From positions 1,222,494-1,286,493 of the forward strand of contig NW_003314287.1 of the NCBI RefSeq assembly GCF_000143415.4: a stretch of 64,000 bases of DNA, given 5' to 3'. Every line of letters starts with the position of its first letter. The first letter of the stretch is position 1. The stretch is from Selaginella moellendorffii. Taxonomy: Eukaryota; Streptophyta; Lycopodiopsida; Selaginellales; Selaginellaceae. The position numbers and the translations under genes were made by a program. Below are positions 24,264 through 34,437 of the stretch, piece by piece. The notes below the pieces were generated by a model that did no database searches, had not been told where the DNA came from, and saw only the letters and a list, made by a program, of their open reading frames with translations.

Positions 24264-25915
24264 ATAGATCGAGCTCCGTAGCAGCGATCGAGAGGGCAAG
24301 AAATGGCGGGCGCCGGGCGGGCGGACTCGCTATGGAGCCGCCGCCGATAGAAAGAAAGAGTAAAACCACAAACGCGAAAGCGTGCGTGGGGGATTTTTCC
24401 TCCTCCCCGGTTAAAATATTCCACCCTCCCCGGGTAAGAACCGTTTTACCACACCCATTACGTACAAAATAATGTGGTCCACATTTGTTGGTTTGTACTT
24501 GGGCCAGTGGCTCCCTGGCTATGAAAACTGTGCGTGTCATTATAGTAAGCAGGGCGCCAGCGAGGATATTGCTGGACCCCTCCATGGGATTATCCGCCAA
24601 AAATCTTCATACCATACCAAACCATTAGCGGTTAATTATTCCTCGCGAACGAGAACGCGGGGATTGGAATATGCCCCTGGAGAAGCATTGAACCACACCA
24701 AACAAACGCAATTACACCTTTCTCGCATTCTTACAATTTCGCGACAACGACATAAGATTAAACTATGGGTGGCGTGTTTATTTAGAATTAGGATAGATAT
24801 GGGCTTTGTATTCTTCCCTCAAACAAACACCTCTATCTTCCAAAACGATCGATCGTGGATTTAGCATTGGATGCTCGCTGGGCTTTTCTCCGTTCTTTAG
24901 CTCAGAAATGGACGTCAATTTTCGCGGTAAACATCTCAACTACCACGTAGGACGCCTGGCACTGCCATCCTGGCAGGGATCGTCCGATGTGTCGGCCTGT
25001 CACTCGTCACGGGTAGCTCTGGTCCATCCCTCTACTCTCGTGACCCCTGCCACGCAGACGACACCATCATTCTCTAGCCTGCATTTTGACATCAGGATTT
25101 ACCTTCCACTCTTTTTTACCTTGTACGGGAGTGGGTAAAAGTCGCTCTAGCTTTTCTCCAGGGAACCTGTAAGGAATCTTTGAAGCATAGAAAAGCTTTG
25201 GGTGGAATCATCACGCATTCCCCAAATTCTAAAGTAGTATAAGTTGACATAAAGGTTTTGATTGCACAGGCAGCAAGCCCAAGCACCCACAAAATTAAAT
25301 CATAAAAAATCATAGATTTCTCAAAGACAACACAAAAATCAAACCCAAAGCACAACATATCAGATTGACCGGAATAAAACCATCTAAGTATTGTTTAGTG
25401 CAAAAGAGCGGGTCTCTTTCCAATAATTAATATCCATAAAACCAAATCATGTTGGTCATACTCAACCTCATCCACTGCCATATTTTTTTATTGATGTTTT
25501 TGCTCAAGGTACCTGGATTAAAAAGCCTGAAGCTCTTGCTGCCAGATTCGAACCCCGGCATGAACCTTATCATTGTCTGGACTCGATTCTAAAAAGATTC
25601 CACACCCGTGCAAGCATATTACCTGAGTTATGCATCGAAAGGATCAATCGAAAAGAAAAAGATGGTAGGAAACACAATAATATGAAAATAGTTGATGATA
25701 CGATTGGAGTTTCCAAACTCCTGTGATCATTTGCTCATACACGCGACCATCGCGCTCAATGCATTCTTATCTTTGGCCAAAGAGATCAATGAGTTCTCTC
25801 TTTCTTTTCTCTTCTTGTTCTCGCTGGCTGGAAGTTGTGCTTTAGAAAGTTTTGATTAGAAGAGAACTCAAGGTTATAGAAGCAATGGACGGATTTGCCA
25901 GAACTTACGGCCTTG
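24264..25915. other. Intergenic: GT47 leader/promoter and AT-rich spacer
   Basis: 24264-24430 is GC-rich and probably the GT47 5' UTR. Two ACCAAAC words (24616-24622, 24697-24703) match the secondary-wall MYB (SMRE) consensus as I know it. 24750-25850 has no convincing ORF. It contains a GATTCGAACCCC word near 25545 that resembles a tRNA B box, but no tRNA can be folded around it. The last part is the 3' flank of the polygalacturonase. Confidence 0.45.
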
Positions 25916-27747
25916 TCAATTGTTCTTTGAGTTTGTGGTCGCACAGAACTGGAGGGAAGTTTGAGTGTCCGAGCTTCCCAGGCAGTTGTATGGATCCTCA
26001 GCCCCATACCACTCTCCCATGGCGTTCCAGCAGAAGGACGACGTAGTGGACAAGTCATTAGAACCGGAAAGCGTAAGACTTACATCCTGCAGGAAAATAT
26101 TCTGGCAAGGGACGGTGTCGCTGCACGCAAGGTACACTGAGAAATCTGTCCGAGACGTGCCGCGGATGTTCTTGAAATAAACGTCGTGAACTTGCACCGC
26201 ATCTGTCTGGAGCATCGTCAATTTCGGATCAAAACGCTCAGAGTTTCTTTAACCGAGAAACAGAAACCTGGTTCTCGCAAGGAAGCACACTGTCGCAGTA
26301 GAACTGGTTTATAATGACTGGAAATGCAACGTCATTCATTGTCACACTCTCGAAATGAACGTCATGAACCACCCCTGTACCGCCCTGGAAGCAAAAAAGA
26401 AGATCAGTCTAGCCAGCCTAGAAAAGATTGAAAGAGAAATATGTCACGCCTGCCATGTCTTAATCCTCAAGCCGTTTTGGGCTCCATTTATGACAAGGTC
26501 CTTGACATAAACACCAGCAACGCAAGCCCAGGAATCATATTTTCCAAGGCCACCTATACTGCGCAAGAAAAATATGAGAAAACTTCCGTGGAGATCACGG
26601 GATCAGGAAAAACCCCACCTCACACCGTGGCCCGGACCACAAGTCACTCTCTCGATATAAATGTTATACGAGCCTGTTTGTATGGAGATGCAATCGTCCC
26701 CTGGAAAACCCACCACTTTGTCAACACCGAGAAAACTTCGAGCGATTACCTGTGCCGATGAGAGTGTCCTGGAGATAAACGTTTTCCGAGCGGACAATAT
26801 GTATACCATCTGTGTTGGGACTGTCGCTGGGAGCAACAACTTGTAGTCCAGTCATGTAGACCTCGTTGCAGCTTTCCACTGAGAGATGGAATTCCTGGCT
26901 GTCTTTCAAGGTCAAGTAGGAGATCTCCACGGCACTGATGCGTCTCAGCAATACGGACTGCGAGCTGAGGGACATACATTAGCGTTGAATGAGAGAAAAA
27001 AAAGCACCGACTCAAGGATATAGAAGTTTCAAAGCGATCCCATGCTTCTTCTTTTTGTTTAGTTCTGAAAGTTCGAGAGGCGGACGAGAGGTAACCTACG
27101 GTTGGTGATTTCGTTCGGCAATCCTGGCATTAAACATTTCCATCAGCGAAAAAGAGGAAAAGAAGATAAAGCTCACCGCAAAAGGATAGATCTTGCATGA
27201 ATAAGCCCACCAAAAGTCACCTCTTCCGTCTATCACACCATAGCCGGTTAGCCTGAAAAGCTGGAGACCACTGAAAACCAGCCAGCCATCAAGGTCTACG
27301 TTCCAGTTACTAAGATCATCCCTTGCCATGATTGTTCCATCCACCTAGAAGGAGAAAACAATGTGAGTTCTTGGAAGAAACTATTGTTCTTTCTAGCTAT
27401 GGAGGGCAAAATACCCGCAAAGTGATATAATCCGCGCAAGGACCCGAGAGCTCCACTGGCCCGATCACAAACGAGTATGTTGCTGGGAACAGCACTGTGG
27501 AGGACGGGACGAAGCAAGCAGCTTCCCAGGCGCTCAAAAATGCCTGGACGATCGAAACAAGGAATTGGAATCGCACAGATATTTTTCGCTCAAGAACAAG
27601 TACCTGGGAGTCGTCCGTCTCGCCATCGCCAAGCGCGCCAAAGGATGTGACATCGAAGACCGGAGGGACGAAAAGGAAGTCGCTATCTTCCAGCGCCGAT
27701 CCGACGCTCGCGAAGGCGATCGCGATCGCCATTGCTATCGCGCGCAT
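25916..27747 (-). CDS. Polygalacturonase (GH28), secreted
   Basis: Nine exons on the minus strand: 27747-27604, 27543-27415, 27344-27177, 27123-27100, 26957-26750, 26700-26619, 26558-26450, 26384-26268 and 26206-25916. They give ~423 residues in phase. A signal peptide ([20 protein letters not shown]) is followed by [14 protein letters not shown] and [11 protein letters not shown]. All four GH28 motifs are present: NTDG (~203), GDDC (~225), GHG (~248) and RIKT (~283). It is therefore predicted to hydrolyse pectic homogalacturonan in the wall. Intron 7 has a GC donor (CAG|GCGTGA), supported by the conserved TWQ-GGTG junction. The start codon is only 45 bp from that of the divergent cis-prenyltransferase. 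Endo versus exo action cannot be told from sequence alone. Confidence 0.93.
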
Positions 27748-27792
27748 TCCTTGCCCAAAGTATGGAATTATTTTTAGGGCTCTTGGGAGGCA
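27748..27792. promoter_or_regulatory. 45-bp divergent intergenic region
   Basis: This is all that separates the ATG of the minus-strand polygalacturonase (27747) from the ATG of the plus-strand cis-prenyltransferase (27793). Both starts are supported by N-termini typical of their families. The two 5' UTRs must therefore overlap, or each promoter must lie inside the neighbour's first exon. Confidence 0.7.
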
Positions 27793-28866
27793 ATGCTCCG
27801 GACGATCTGGAATGCGCTGTGCCGGGCGATTGCCTGGATCGGCGTCCGGATCCTCCTCTGCGGCCCAGTGCCGCAGCACATCGCGATCATCATGGACGGC
27901 AACAGGCGCTTCGCGGACAGGGCCGGGATCGACAGGAAGAGCGGCCATGGATTTGGCTACGATAGCCTCATCCAGACGCTGGAGCTGTGCTTGGATCTGG
28001 GGGTGAGGTACGTAACAGTGTACGCATTCAGCATCGACAACTTCGCGCGATCGCAAGAGGAGGTGAGCGCGCTCATGGAGCTCATGCGTGAGAAGCTGGA
28101 CCTTCTCGTCTCCAACGAAGGGCTGGCCACCGCGAAAGGGATTCGCGTGTGTGTTCTTGGAGACTTGACCTTGCTCCCGGAAGATGTAAGAGCTTCCGCG
28201 AATCGAGCGATGGCCGCGACCAAGCACAACTCCATAACCGTGCTTAACATATGTGTGGCCTATACATCCACGCAAGAGATTGTCAACGCTACCAGAGAGG
28301 CTGTCAAGGAAGCTCTTGGATTGAGCTCATCGAAGGTACTGGACTCATATTTCCTTAGCTCTTTCTTGTTTGTTCTTGACGGATTTGTTTTTCAGTCCGG
28401 TGGTTCTCAACTTACGAATGAAAACGATGGAAGGAACTCACTAAAGGTGATCTCTCCTTCTCCCTCTCCCTCTTCTCTTTTGACATCCTTTTCCTTGTGC
28501 TTGTTTTGGCAGACTTTGGACTCGCAAATCACAAAGGAAAGCATCGAACGGCATCTCTACACGGCAGGATCTCCATGGCCGGACGTGCTGATACGAACCT
28601 CGGGCGAGACGAGGCTAAGCAACTTTATGCTGTGGCAAGCTTGCCACTCGCACTTGGCCTTTTGCAACGTCCTGTGGCCCAACTTCTCCTTCCGGCACCT
28701 ATTTTGGATCATCTTCCAGTACCAGAAAAGCTACCGATCTCTACAACACCACTGGATCAAGGCCCAGAGCTTTTGGATCATCCTCCAGTACCAGAGAAGC
28801 AACCGATCTCTACAACACCACTGGCACAAGGCCCAGAGCTTTCAAACTCGCCAAAAGTTTGGATAA
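27793..28866 (+). CDS. cis-prenyltransferase (dehydrodolichyl diphosphate synthase family)
   Basis: Exons 27793-28335, 28396-28446 and 28513-28866 give 315 residues. Both introns are in frame and free of stops, so the unspliced ORF is also open (357 codons), but the borders are clean GT-AG. The N-terminal hydrophobic segment (RAIAWIGVRILLCG) is followed by the catalytic motif IIMDGNRRFAD, then SGHGFGYDSL, VTVYAFSIDNF, and near the C-terminus PDVLIRTSGETRLSNFMLWQ. The family condenses isopentenyl diphosphate onto farnesyl diphosphate to make dolichol-type polyprenyl chains, usually at the ER with a NgBR partner. A 69-bp tandem duplication alters the extreme C-terminus. Confidence 0.93.
   Translation: MLRTIWNALCRAIAWIGVRILLCGPVPQHIAIIMDGNRRFADRAGIDRKSGHGFGYDSLIQTLELCLDLGVRYVTVYAFSIDNFARSQEEVSALMELMREKLDLLVSNEGLATAKGIRVCVLGDLTLLPEDVRASANRAMAATKHNSITVLNICVAYTSTQEIVNATREAVKEALGLSSSKVLDSYFLSSFLFVLDGFVFQSGGSQLTNENDGRNSLKVISPSPSPSSLLTSFSLCLFWQTLDSQITKESIERHLYTAGSPWPDVLIRTSGETRLSNFMLWQACHSHLAFCNVLWPNFSFRHLFWIIFQYQKSYRSLQHHWIKAQSFWIILQYQRSNRSLQHHWHKAQSFQTRQKFG
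28702..28839 (+). repeat. 69-bp in-frame tandem duplication in the cis-prenyltransferase
   Basis: 28702-28770 and 28771-28839 are near-identical 69-bp units encoding FWII(F/L)QYQ(K/R)S...RSLQHHW.KAQS. The family normally has one such helix after the LWP-F-F motif, so the protein has gained 23 residues. Confidence 0.9.
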
Positions 28867-28915
28867 CATTGATGAGAAAAGAACTTTACAAAGAACTCTA
28901 TGAAAACCAAATCGC

Positions 28916-29575
28916 CTAACATCCTCTACCAGCGCGAAGCTGCTCGGTGAACGAAGTGGTGGCCACTGGCTTGCCAAGATTATACTGGAGCATCATGCTA
29001 TCAACATCCTTGACAAATCGATCAGCGAGAGGGGTGTTGATCACCTGCTGCTGTGGAACGAGCAGGAACTCGTAATTGTGAAGCAAGTAGTCGTGCGGGG
29101 CTGGCTGCATGTATCCTTCCAAAACTCTCCCGAGAGTTCCATCGCCATTGTTGATCGATGATCCGCGGATGTTTGCGACCCAGTAGTGGATGTACGTGTA
29201 CTGATCCGCGATCGAGAAGATCGACCTCGACGCCCTCCGATCCAGCATAATAAGCGAGTAGAGCTGGTTGGGGTCGGCGTGGCCGGTTACTCGAATTTGA
29301 GGAGTGCTCACGGTGTCCCGGCACGAGAAAATGCTTCCAATCCTTACTGGCACTCCTCCGTACGAGATTTCCAACGAGAGAGACACTGGAGGTGGAGTTG
29401 AGTGAAAAGCTGGCGGTGGTGGTGGCGAAGATGGTGTTGGAGGTGAGTGAAAAGGTGGCGGAGCAACAGTGGCTGATGGAGATGAGCAAGGGCAGAAGCA
29501 CCTATCGGAAGAACCATAGCTTGCACCAAGGAAACCGAGGAGGAGCACAGCAGCCATGCACACATAAGACTTCAT
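28916..29575 (-). CDS. Secreted PEBP-like protein with proline-rich N-terminus
   Basis: Single-exon ORF of 219 residues with ATG at 29575 (MKSYVCMAAVLLLGFLGASY). The signal peptide is followed by a ~45-residue Pro-rich stretch (repeats of P-P-P and FHS-PP). Then comes a phosphatidylethanolamine-binding protein fold: TPQIRVTG, LYSLIMLDRRAS, IHYWVANIRGSS, LEGYMQPAP and LLHNYEFLLVP. PEBPs bind anionic ligands. Plant FT/TFL1/MFT are cytosolic, whereas this one carries an export signal and lacks the DPDxP motif (it has LDRRAS). It ends 50 bp from the convergent cis-prenyltransferase stop. Ligand and role are unknown. Confidence 0.8.
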   Translation of the reverse strand: MKSYVCMAAVLLLGFLGASYGSSDRCFCPCSSPSATVAPPPFHSPPTPSSPPPPPAFHSTPPPVSLSLEISYGGVPVRIGSIFSCRDTVSTPQIRVTGHADPNQLYSLIMLDRRASRSIFSIADQYTYIHYWVANIRGSSINNGDGTLGRVLEGYMQPAPHDYLLHNYEFLLVPQQQVINTPLADRFVKDVDSMMLQYNLGKPVATTSFTEQLRAGRGC

Positions 29576-30700
29576 CCTTCCTGTTTTACGTATATCACGT
29601 AGTTCCTTACAGTTTATATAAGATGATGGAGACCCATTTTGGTCAGGTGCCCAATTAAGCTAGTCAATTGGCAAGGGATTAAAGGTTTAAATTACTCTTA
29701 TCTAGTTTAACCATGACATCATAAAAATACTCAAGTAATGATCTTGCATTGACCATGAACAATGCAATAGATGTATTTGTGGCCTAAAGGATACAATCTA
29801 GAAACTAGTTTGCATCATGAATTTATTTCTGAATTTAAGAATTTAGTTTTTAAAATATTAAATTAATAGTTTTTTTCTTTAATTTCTTATGAAAATCCTT
29901 AGCTATAGTATATTTAAATTTTTGTAAATTTTAGTGTATACTCCTTTATAAAATATATGTATATTGATAGTTAGTTAGTTAATATTAAATTTAAAAACAA
30001 TTGTTAAAAATATAAATTTACACATTTTGCACATAAAAATAATGTATATATTATTCTTTATTTGTGATGTGCTTTTTTTCTGCCTTTATTAAATTTTTTA
30101 ACACATTTTAAACTTTATGCCAGTTTATTAATTTTTTATTTGTTCGTCTGCAACCTACATTAGGATTTTAAAATTTTCAAAATTAGTAAATTATTTTACT
30201 TCAACTAGTTTAATAGAAGATTGTTGTCTTATTTTACTCCTGTATTTAGCTCCAAACTATAAATTTGCCAATGGATTTAATTTCAAACCATGTTTTATTT
30301 CAAAATAACAGTAAAATTTCAATTAACATTGCAAATAAAATATAGTTTTTAGAAAAGTACTTTCTAACAAAAAAGTAAAATTTTCATATATACCTTTCAT
30401 ATGAAATACAAAAGTAAAATCCATAATTTCGTATATAATTTTATATAATACATGAATATATCTTTTTATATATATAAAAGAATATTCCTAAATATTCTAA
30501 ATGTTTAAGGCAAACCAAACCCATGCGTGATAATGATGGAAGGAGATGGGGAAGGGGAAGAAAGGTAAATTATTTTTATCTATTATATTATTAATAAAAT
30601 AATATTTTAATGAAAGGATTATTATTGTTGCTGCTAAAAGGAAAAGAGGAAAGTTTACAAATCATTAATTTCAAATATATTTTAGTGTTGTTTGGTCAAT
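29576..30700. other. AT-rich intergenic spacer
   Basis: The first ~100 bp would be the PEBP-like promoter and leader (a TATATAAG-type word lies near 29617 on the plus strand). The rest is AT-rich and simple in composition, without a recognisable gene, repeat unit or RNA. Confidence 0.4.
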
Positions 30701-32640
30701 ATAACCAAAACCATTATTATCCCACTTGTACATAGCCCAGGTGTTCAACCTAGATATCTGAGTTGTCAATACCTCTTTCAAATCCATAAATGCCCGCTCA
30801 AAGTTCACAGACTACATGAAAGATGACATTGACGACTTCAACAATATTCACAATAGTTCAGTGTGATCAGAAAGATGATCAACAAAATGACTGAGATACT
30901 ACACCTTGCCCAAAAGCACTATACACCATTCATACACATCGAAGTAGAAAGCCTTAAAAGAGCCATAAGTTTAATTTGTTAAGATCAATTTGTAAACCCT
31001 CATAAGAAATATGGTACTCAAGATAAGTTATGTTCAATAGATATGTCGACTGTTTCAACTTTAAACAAACTTCTTGTAACTAATCAAAAACCTTATGAAC
31101 ATTACAAATATGTTCCTCCCATGTTTCCTCTAAATGAATCAAGACATCATTGATGAAATTAGTAGTCACTTTTGGTATCTCATAAAGAACCTCCTTTACC
31201 ATCCACTAGAAAGTTGTTGGAGTATTATTCAAACCAAACGGCATCACCAAAAACTTGTATAAAAAGCAGTCTTGAGAATATTTTTCTCGGCCATCAACAC
31301 TTGCCAGTACTCAGAAGCAAGATCTAACTTAGTGAACCAATGACTTCTCCCCAGAAAATCCAAGAGTTTAGTAGTATAAGGAAAAGGATACATATTAAAG
31401 ATCATCAATTTGTTTAATATATGATAGTTGATGCAAAAATAAATACTCCCATAAAGCTTTGTTACAAAATGATATTTACACGCTCAAGGACTCTATGACT
31501 TTCAAATAACACCCTTTCTAACATCTCCTTAACGTTTGCACATAAACTCTTGAGCTCTTTTAGTGACCAAAACATAATAGGAACCTTGATTGGATGAGTA
31601 TCCCCAATTGAAATAGGATGACGTATTGCAATCTTAGCCCAAAACGACAAGTCAAATTCAAAGAGATCAATATACTCCTTCATGAGCTAGTCAACTGCCA
31701 TAATATAAAGACCATTAGAGGGATCTAAAGAGGGAATAGTGGAATAAGATAGAAACATAAGAGAAAGTAATGGAAACACAAAAGTGATAGAAGTAGAGGC
31801 ACAAAGAGAAACAAAAATGAGATAGGAATGGAAGAAATATAAAAAAGTATAAAATAAAGAGAAAAAGCTTCATGGTCACACTTGGCATGATTGCATTACA
31901 ACCAATTTATACCAAGGATGAGGTTAAAAGTTTGACTCTTGACCAAAGATAAAGTCAAAATCTTGAGCTCTTTTAGTGACCAAAACCTAATAGAAACTTT
32001 GATTGGCCCAATTAGAATAAGATGATGTGTTGCAATCTTAGCCCTAAATGACAAGTCAAATTCAAATAGATTAATATACTCTTTCATGAGCCAGTCAACT
32101 GCTGCAACACAAAGACCGTTAGAGAGATCTAAAGAAGGAATAGTGGAACAAAATAAAAATATAAGAGGAAGTAATAAAGAAACAAAAGTGATGAAAGCAA
32201 AAGTAAAAGTAGAAATATAAAGAGAAACAAAAATAAGAGAGAAATGGAAAAAATATAAAGAAGTATAAAATAAGGGGAAGAAGATTCATGGTCACACTTG
32301 GCATAATTGCACCGCAATCAATTTATATCAAGGATGAAGTCAAAAGCTTGACTTGGCATCACCTGTAATAACTGCAGTTTAAGCTCAAGATCACCCACAT
32401 GCACAATTAGATCCACCTCATCCCTTGCACATGCATATACATAGCTGTTGCCATAAAGAATGAAAACTAGCTCTGCCATACGATACAAATGTAGACAAAA
32501 ACATATGGCAATAAGTTGAACTGTATCAACCAATACGAAGAGAATAATAAGAAATCTCTTATTATAAAAATGAGATCCTACTCACATGATTCCTTGTTTC
32601 CCAGAAGCATCTTAGTGTCTAGACCTTCTATTGCACCAGC
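30700..32640 (-). mobile_element. Decayed Ty3/gypsy retrotransposon (protease and RT remnants)
   Basis: On the minus strand, broken reading frames give a retroviral-type aspartic protease neighbourhood (ARDEVDLIVHVGDL, then VMPSQAFDFILDIN) at about 32330-32430. Reverse transcriptase follows at about 31400-31160 (WFTKLDLASEYWQVLMAEK, then KTAFYTSF). RNase H-side sequence continues down to about 30730. Stops are frequent, so the element is dead. Two near-duplicate stretches (about 31540-31720 and 31960-32140) show an internal duplication. The 30735-30920 part recurs at 47660-47830. Confidence 0.75.
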
Positions 32641-32870
32641 ACCAATCAGATGTTGTTGATGCCAATGTCTCCACCCAAGAAATGAAGCTCACTAATTTAG
32701 AAAATACTAATAATGCCAATAAATGTGACTAACTTCATCATATGCCTAGCAACAAATATCACAACCATGTCCTTGCCCTTATCTTTGGACTTGGGCAGCA
32801 GCAACATTAACCTTCATTGAAACATGACCATCTCCCACATAAAGTAGAGTTGAAAGATGTGTAACGAGAA

Positions 32871-33973
32871 TGTAAGGAACCAACTCCCCAAGGTGTCGTA
32901 GGCTAAAGGATCCCCGAAAGTATGACCGAAATGACAAAGAGTTCATCGGATGGGACTGAGTCGGAGATCGAGTCCAAGACCGACTCTGAGACCGAGTTCG
33001 AGATAGAGTCTAGGATAGAGTTTGAGGCTGAATCGGAGACCGAGTTCAAGACCGAGTTTGAGACTGAGTTTGAGACTGAGTCTGAGATCCGAATCAGGTC
33101 TAAGACCGAGTCCGAGGTCGAGTCCAAGATCGGGTCCGAGATCCAGTCCAAGACCGAGTCCAAGTACTAATACAGGTCAAGGGGTGAAAGCCCAAAGCGT
33201 GCATCTCCCGGGGGTGGGGGGGGGGGGGGGGCGGGGGGCTGCAGGGGGTTCCAAAAGTATAGTAGGGATAGTGAGGTCCAGGAACCAGTCTTAAAAGAAC
33301 TTTCCAGTGGTGCTTCCAAACTGATTTGAGGTTGAGGCTGGGGTCGAGGGGCCTTGGGTGGGAGTGAGCATGGACTCGAGTGGGGCTGGAGGGGCCACCC
33401 AAGGAAGTGCTCAAGAGCAACTCCCACTCCCGAAAGTGAAACTGCCTGTGGTGCTCCCGGCTCATGTGGAGTGGTGCCCCACTTGAGTATCTTGTGGCTC
33501 ATTGGTCCTCGCCCTTCCTAGGGGCTTGGGCCTTCCCCTTGGGATAAAAGTGGGGGGGTAGAGGTACCCATACTGGGCCGTTACGCCACGGTGTTTCGCC
33601 CTAATGTCCCGAAGCAAGTGTTGCACCCAAGGCTTAGGATTTAGAGGGTCCCATGATCAAGTCTTGTTATACTAAGGGATGTTAGGAACTTGGAGGCTTG
33701 GTGTGCTTGGCTGCTTGTGCCTGCGGGGAGTGTAGCTAAACCTTAAGTCTAGTCTAACCCGGGGAGGGGGATTAGGAGAGATTTGGGAATCCGTGGATGG
33801 ATGGATAACGCTCCATTGCTCGTGTAGTGAATAGCTAAAACCAAGTAGGACCAAGTAGGAGCTGGTACAATAAGCGGGAACTTTGGCAAGGGATTTTAGC
33901 AAAAGCCAAGGCAGTGTTGGTCAGATAGACAAGGTAAGCTGGCAAATTGGAAAGGAAAAATTTTTGACTTACA
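32871..33973 (+). repeat. Left LTR
   Basis: It starts TGTAAGGAACCAACTCC and ends GACTTACA (TG...CA), ~1.1 kb. It carries a degenerate hexamer array (32940-33170) and a long poly-G run (about 33210-33235). Confidence 0.9.
32940..33170. repeat. GARNYN hexamer minisatellite in the left LTR
   Basis: Runs of GAGTCC/GAGATC/GAGTTC-type hexamers make both strands open: an E-S-E-(I/T/F) peptide on plus and a D-S-(V/I)-S-D peptide on minus. The same array, diverged, is at 36330-36610 in the other LTR. Confidence 0.85.
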
Positions 33974-33976
33974 ATT

Positions 33977-33988
33977 TGGTATCGGAGC
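33977..33988 (+). promoter_or_regulatory. tRNA-iMet-type primer binding site
   Basis: TGGTATCGGAGC lies three bases after the LTR end. It is one base from the common plant TGGTATCAGAGC site, which is present exactly at 37402-37413 in the second copy. Confidence 0.85.
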
Positions 33989-34032
33989 ATTTTCCTCAAT
34001 TCTAGAGAAGAATAGAGGCGGATTGCTGGGAG

Positions 34033-34437
34033 ATGGCAAAGGCATGGCAGAAACAAACCAAGACAGAGATAGAACCTCCGCCAGAGCTAGAGCCTCCAAT
34101 CGAACAAAAGGCTATGGATGAGGAATCCTTGCATGAGGAGGACTCCAGTGAGGAAACTTCCAAACAGGAGTCCGGTGGCGAGGTTTGGTCATCCAAGGCT
34201 CGATTGGACATTCTAGAAGGACAATTGGCACAGACCAATGCCCTGCTGGAGACTCTCGTACGCAAGCTGAAGCGTGACGAGAAGTGGAAGAAAAAGCGTA
34301 AGACTGCAGATGCTAGTAGTGCAGAAGGTGTGGACCCTTCGATAAGGACTGAGGCTGAACTAAACAAGGTCGAACAGACCAAAGTGGAATCATATATTAT
34401 AAGCAAACGAGGGTGTATGTTCCAGAAGGGGAATTAA
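34033..34437 (+). pseudogene. gag N-terminal remnant
   Basis: ORF beginning MAKAWQKQTKTEIEPPPEL, acidic then basic, with a coiled-coil-like LEGQLAQTNALLETLVRKLK. Only the head of gag remains. The frame stops just after the deletion junction that joins it to integrase. A second copy with several stops is at 37457-37790. Confidence 0.7.

Noticed and set aside
25535-25600. tRNA-like GATTCGAACCCC word
   Set aside because: It looks like a B box or T-arm, but no A box, cloverleaf or acceptor stem could be built around it. A SINE remnant is possible but unsupported.
27397-28275. 292-codon minus-strand ORF running through the cis-prenyltransferase and into the polygalacturonase
   Set aside because: Only its last third (from ATG 27747) is coding. 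The rest is antisense of the cis-prenyltransferase exon.
33022-33502. ORFs of 80-120 codons in the LTRs (proline-, serine- or glutamate-rich)
   Set aside because: They arise from G-runs and hexamer repeats and do not match gag or pol.
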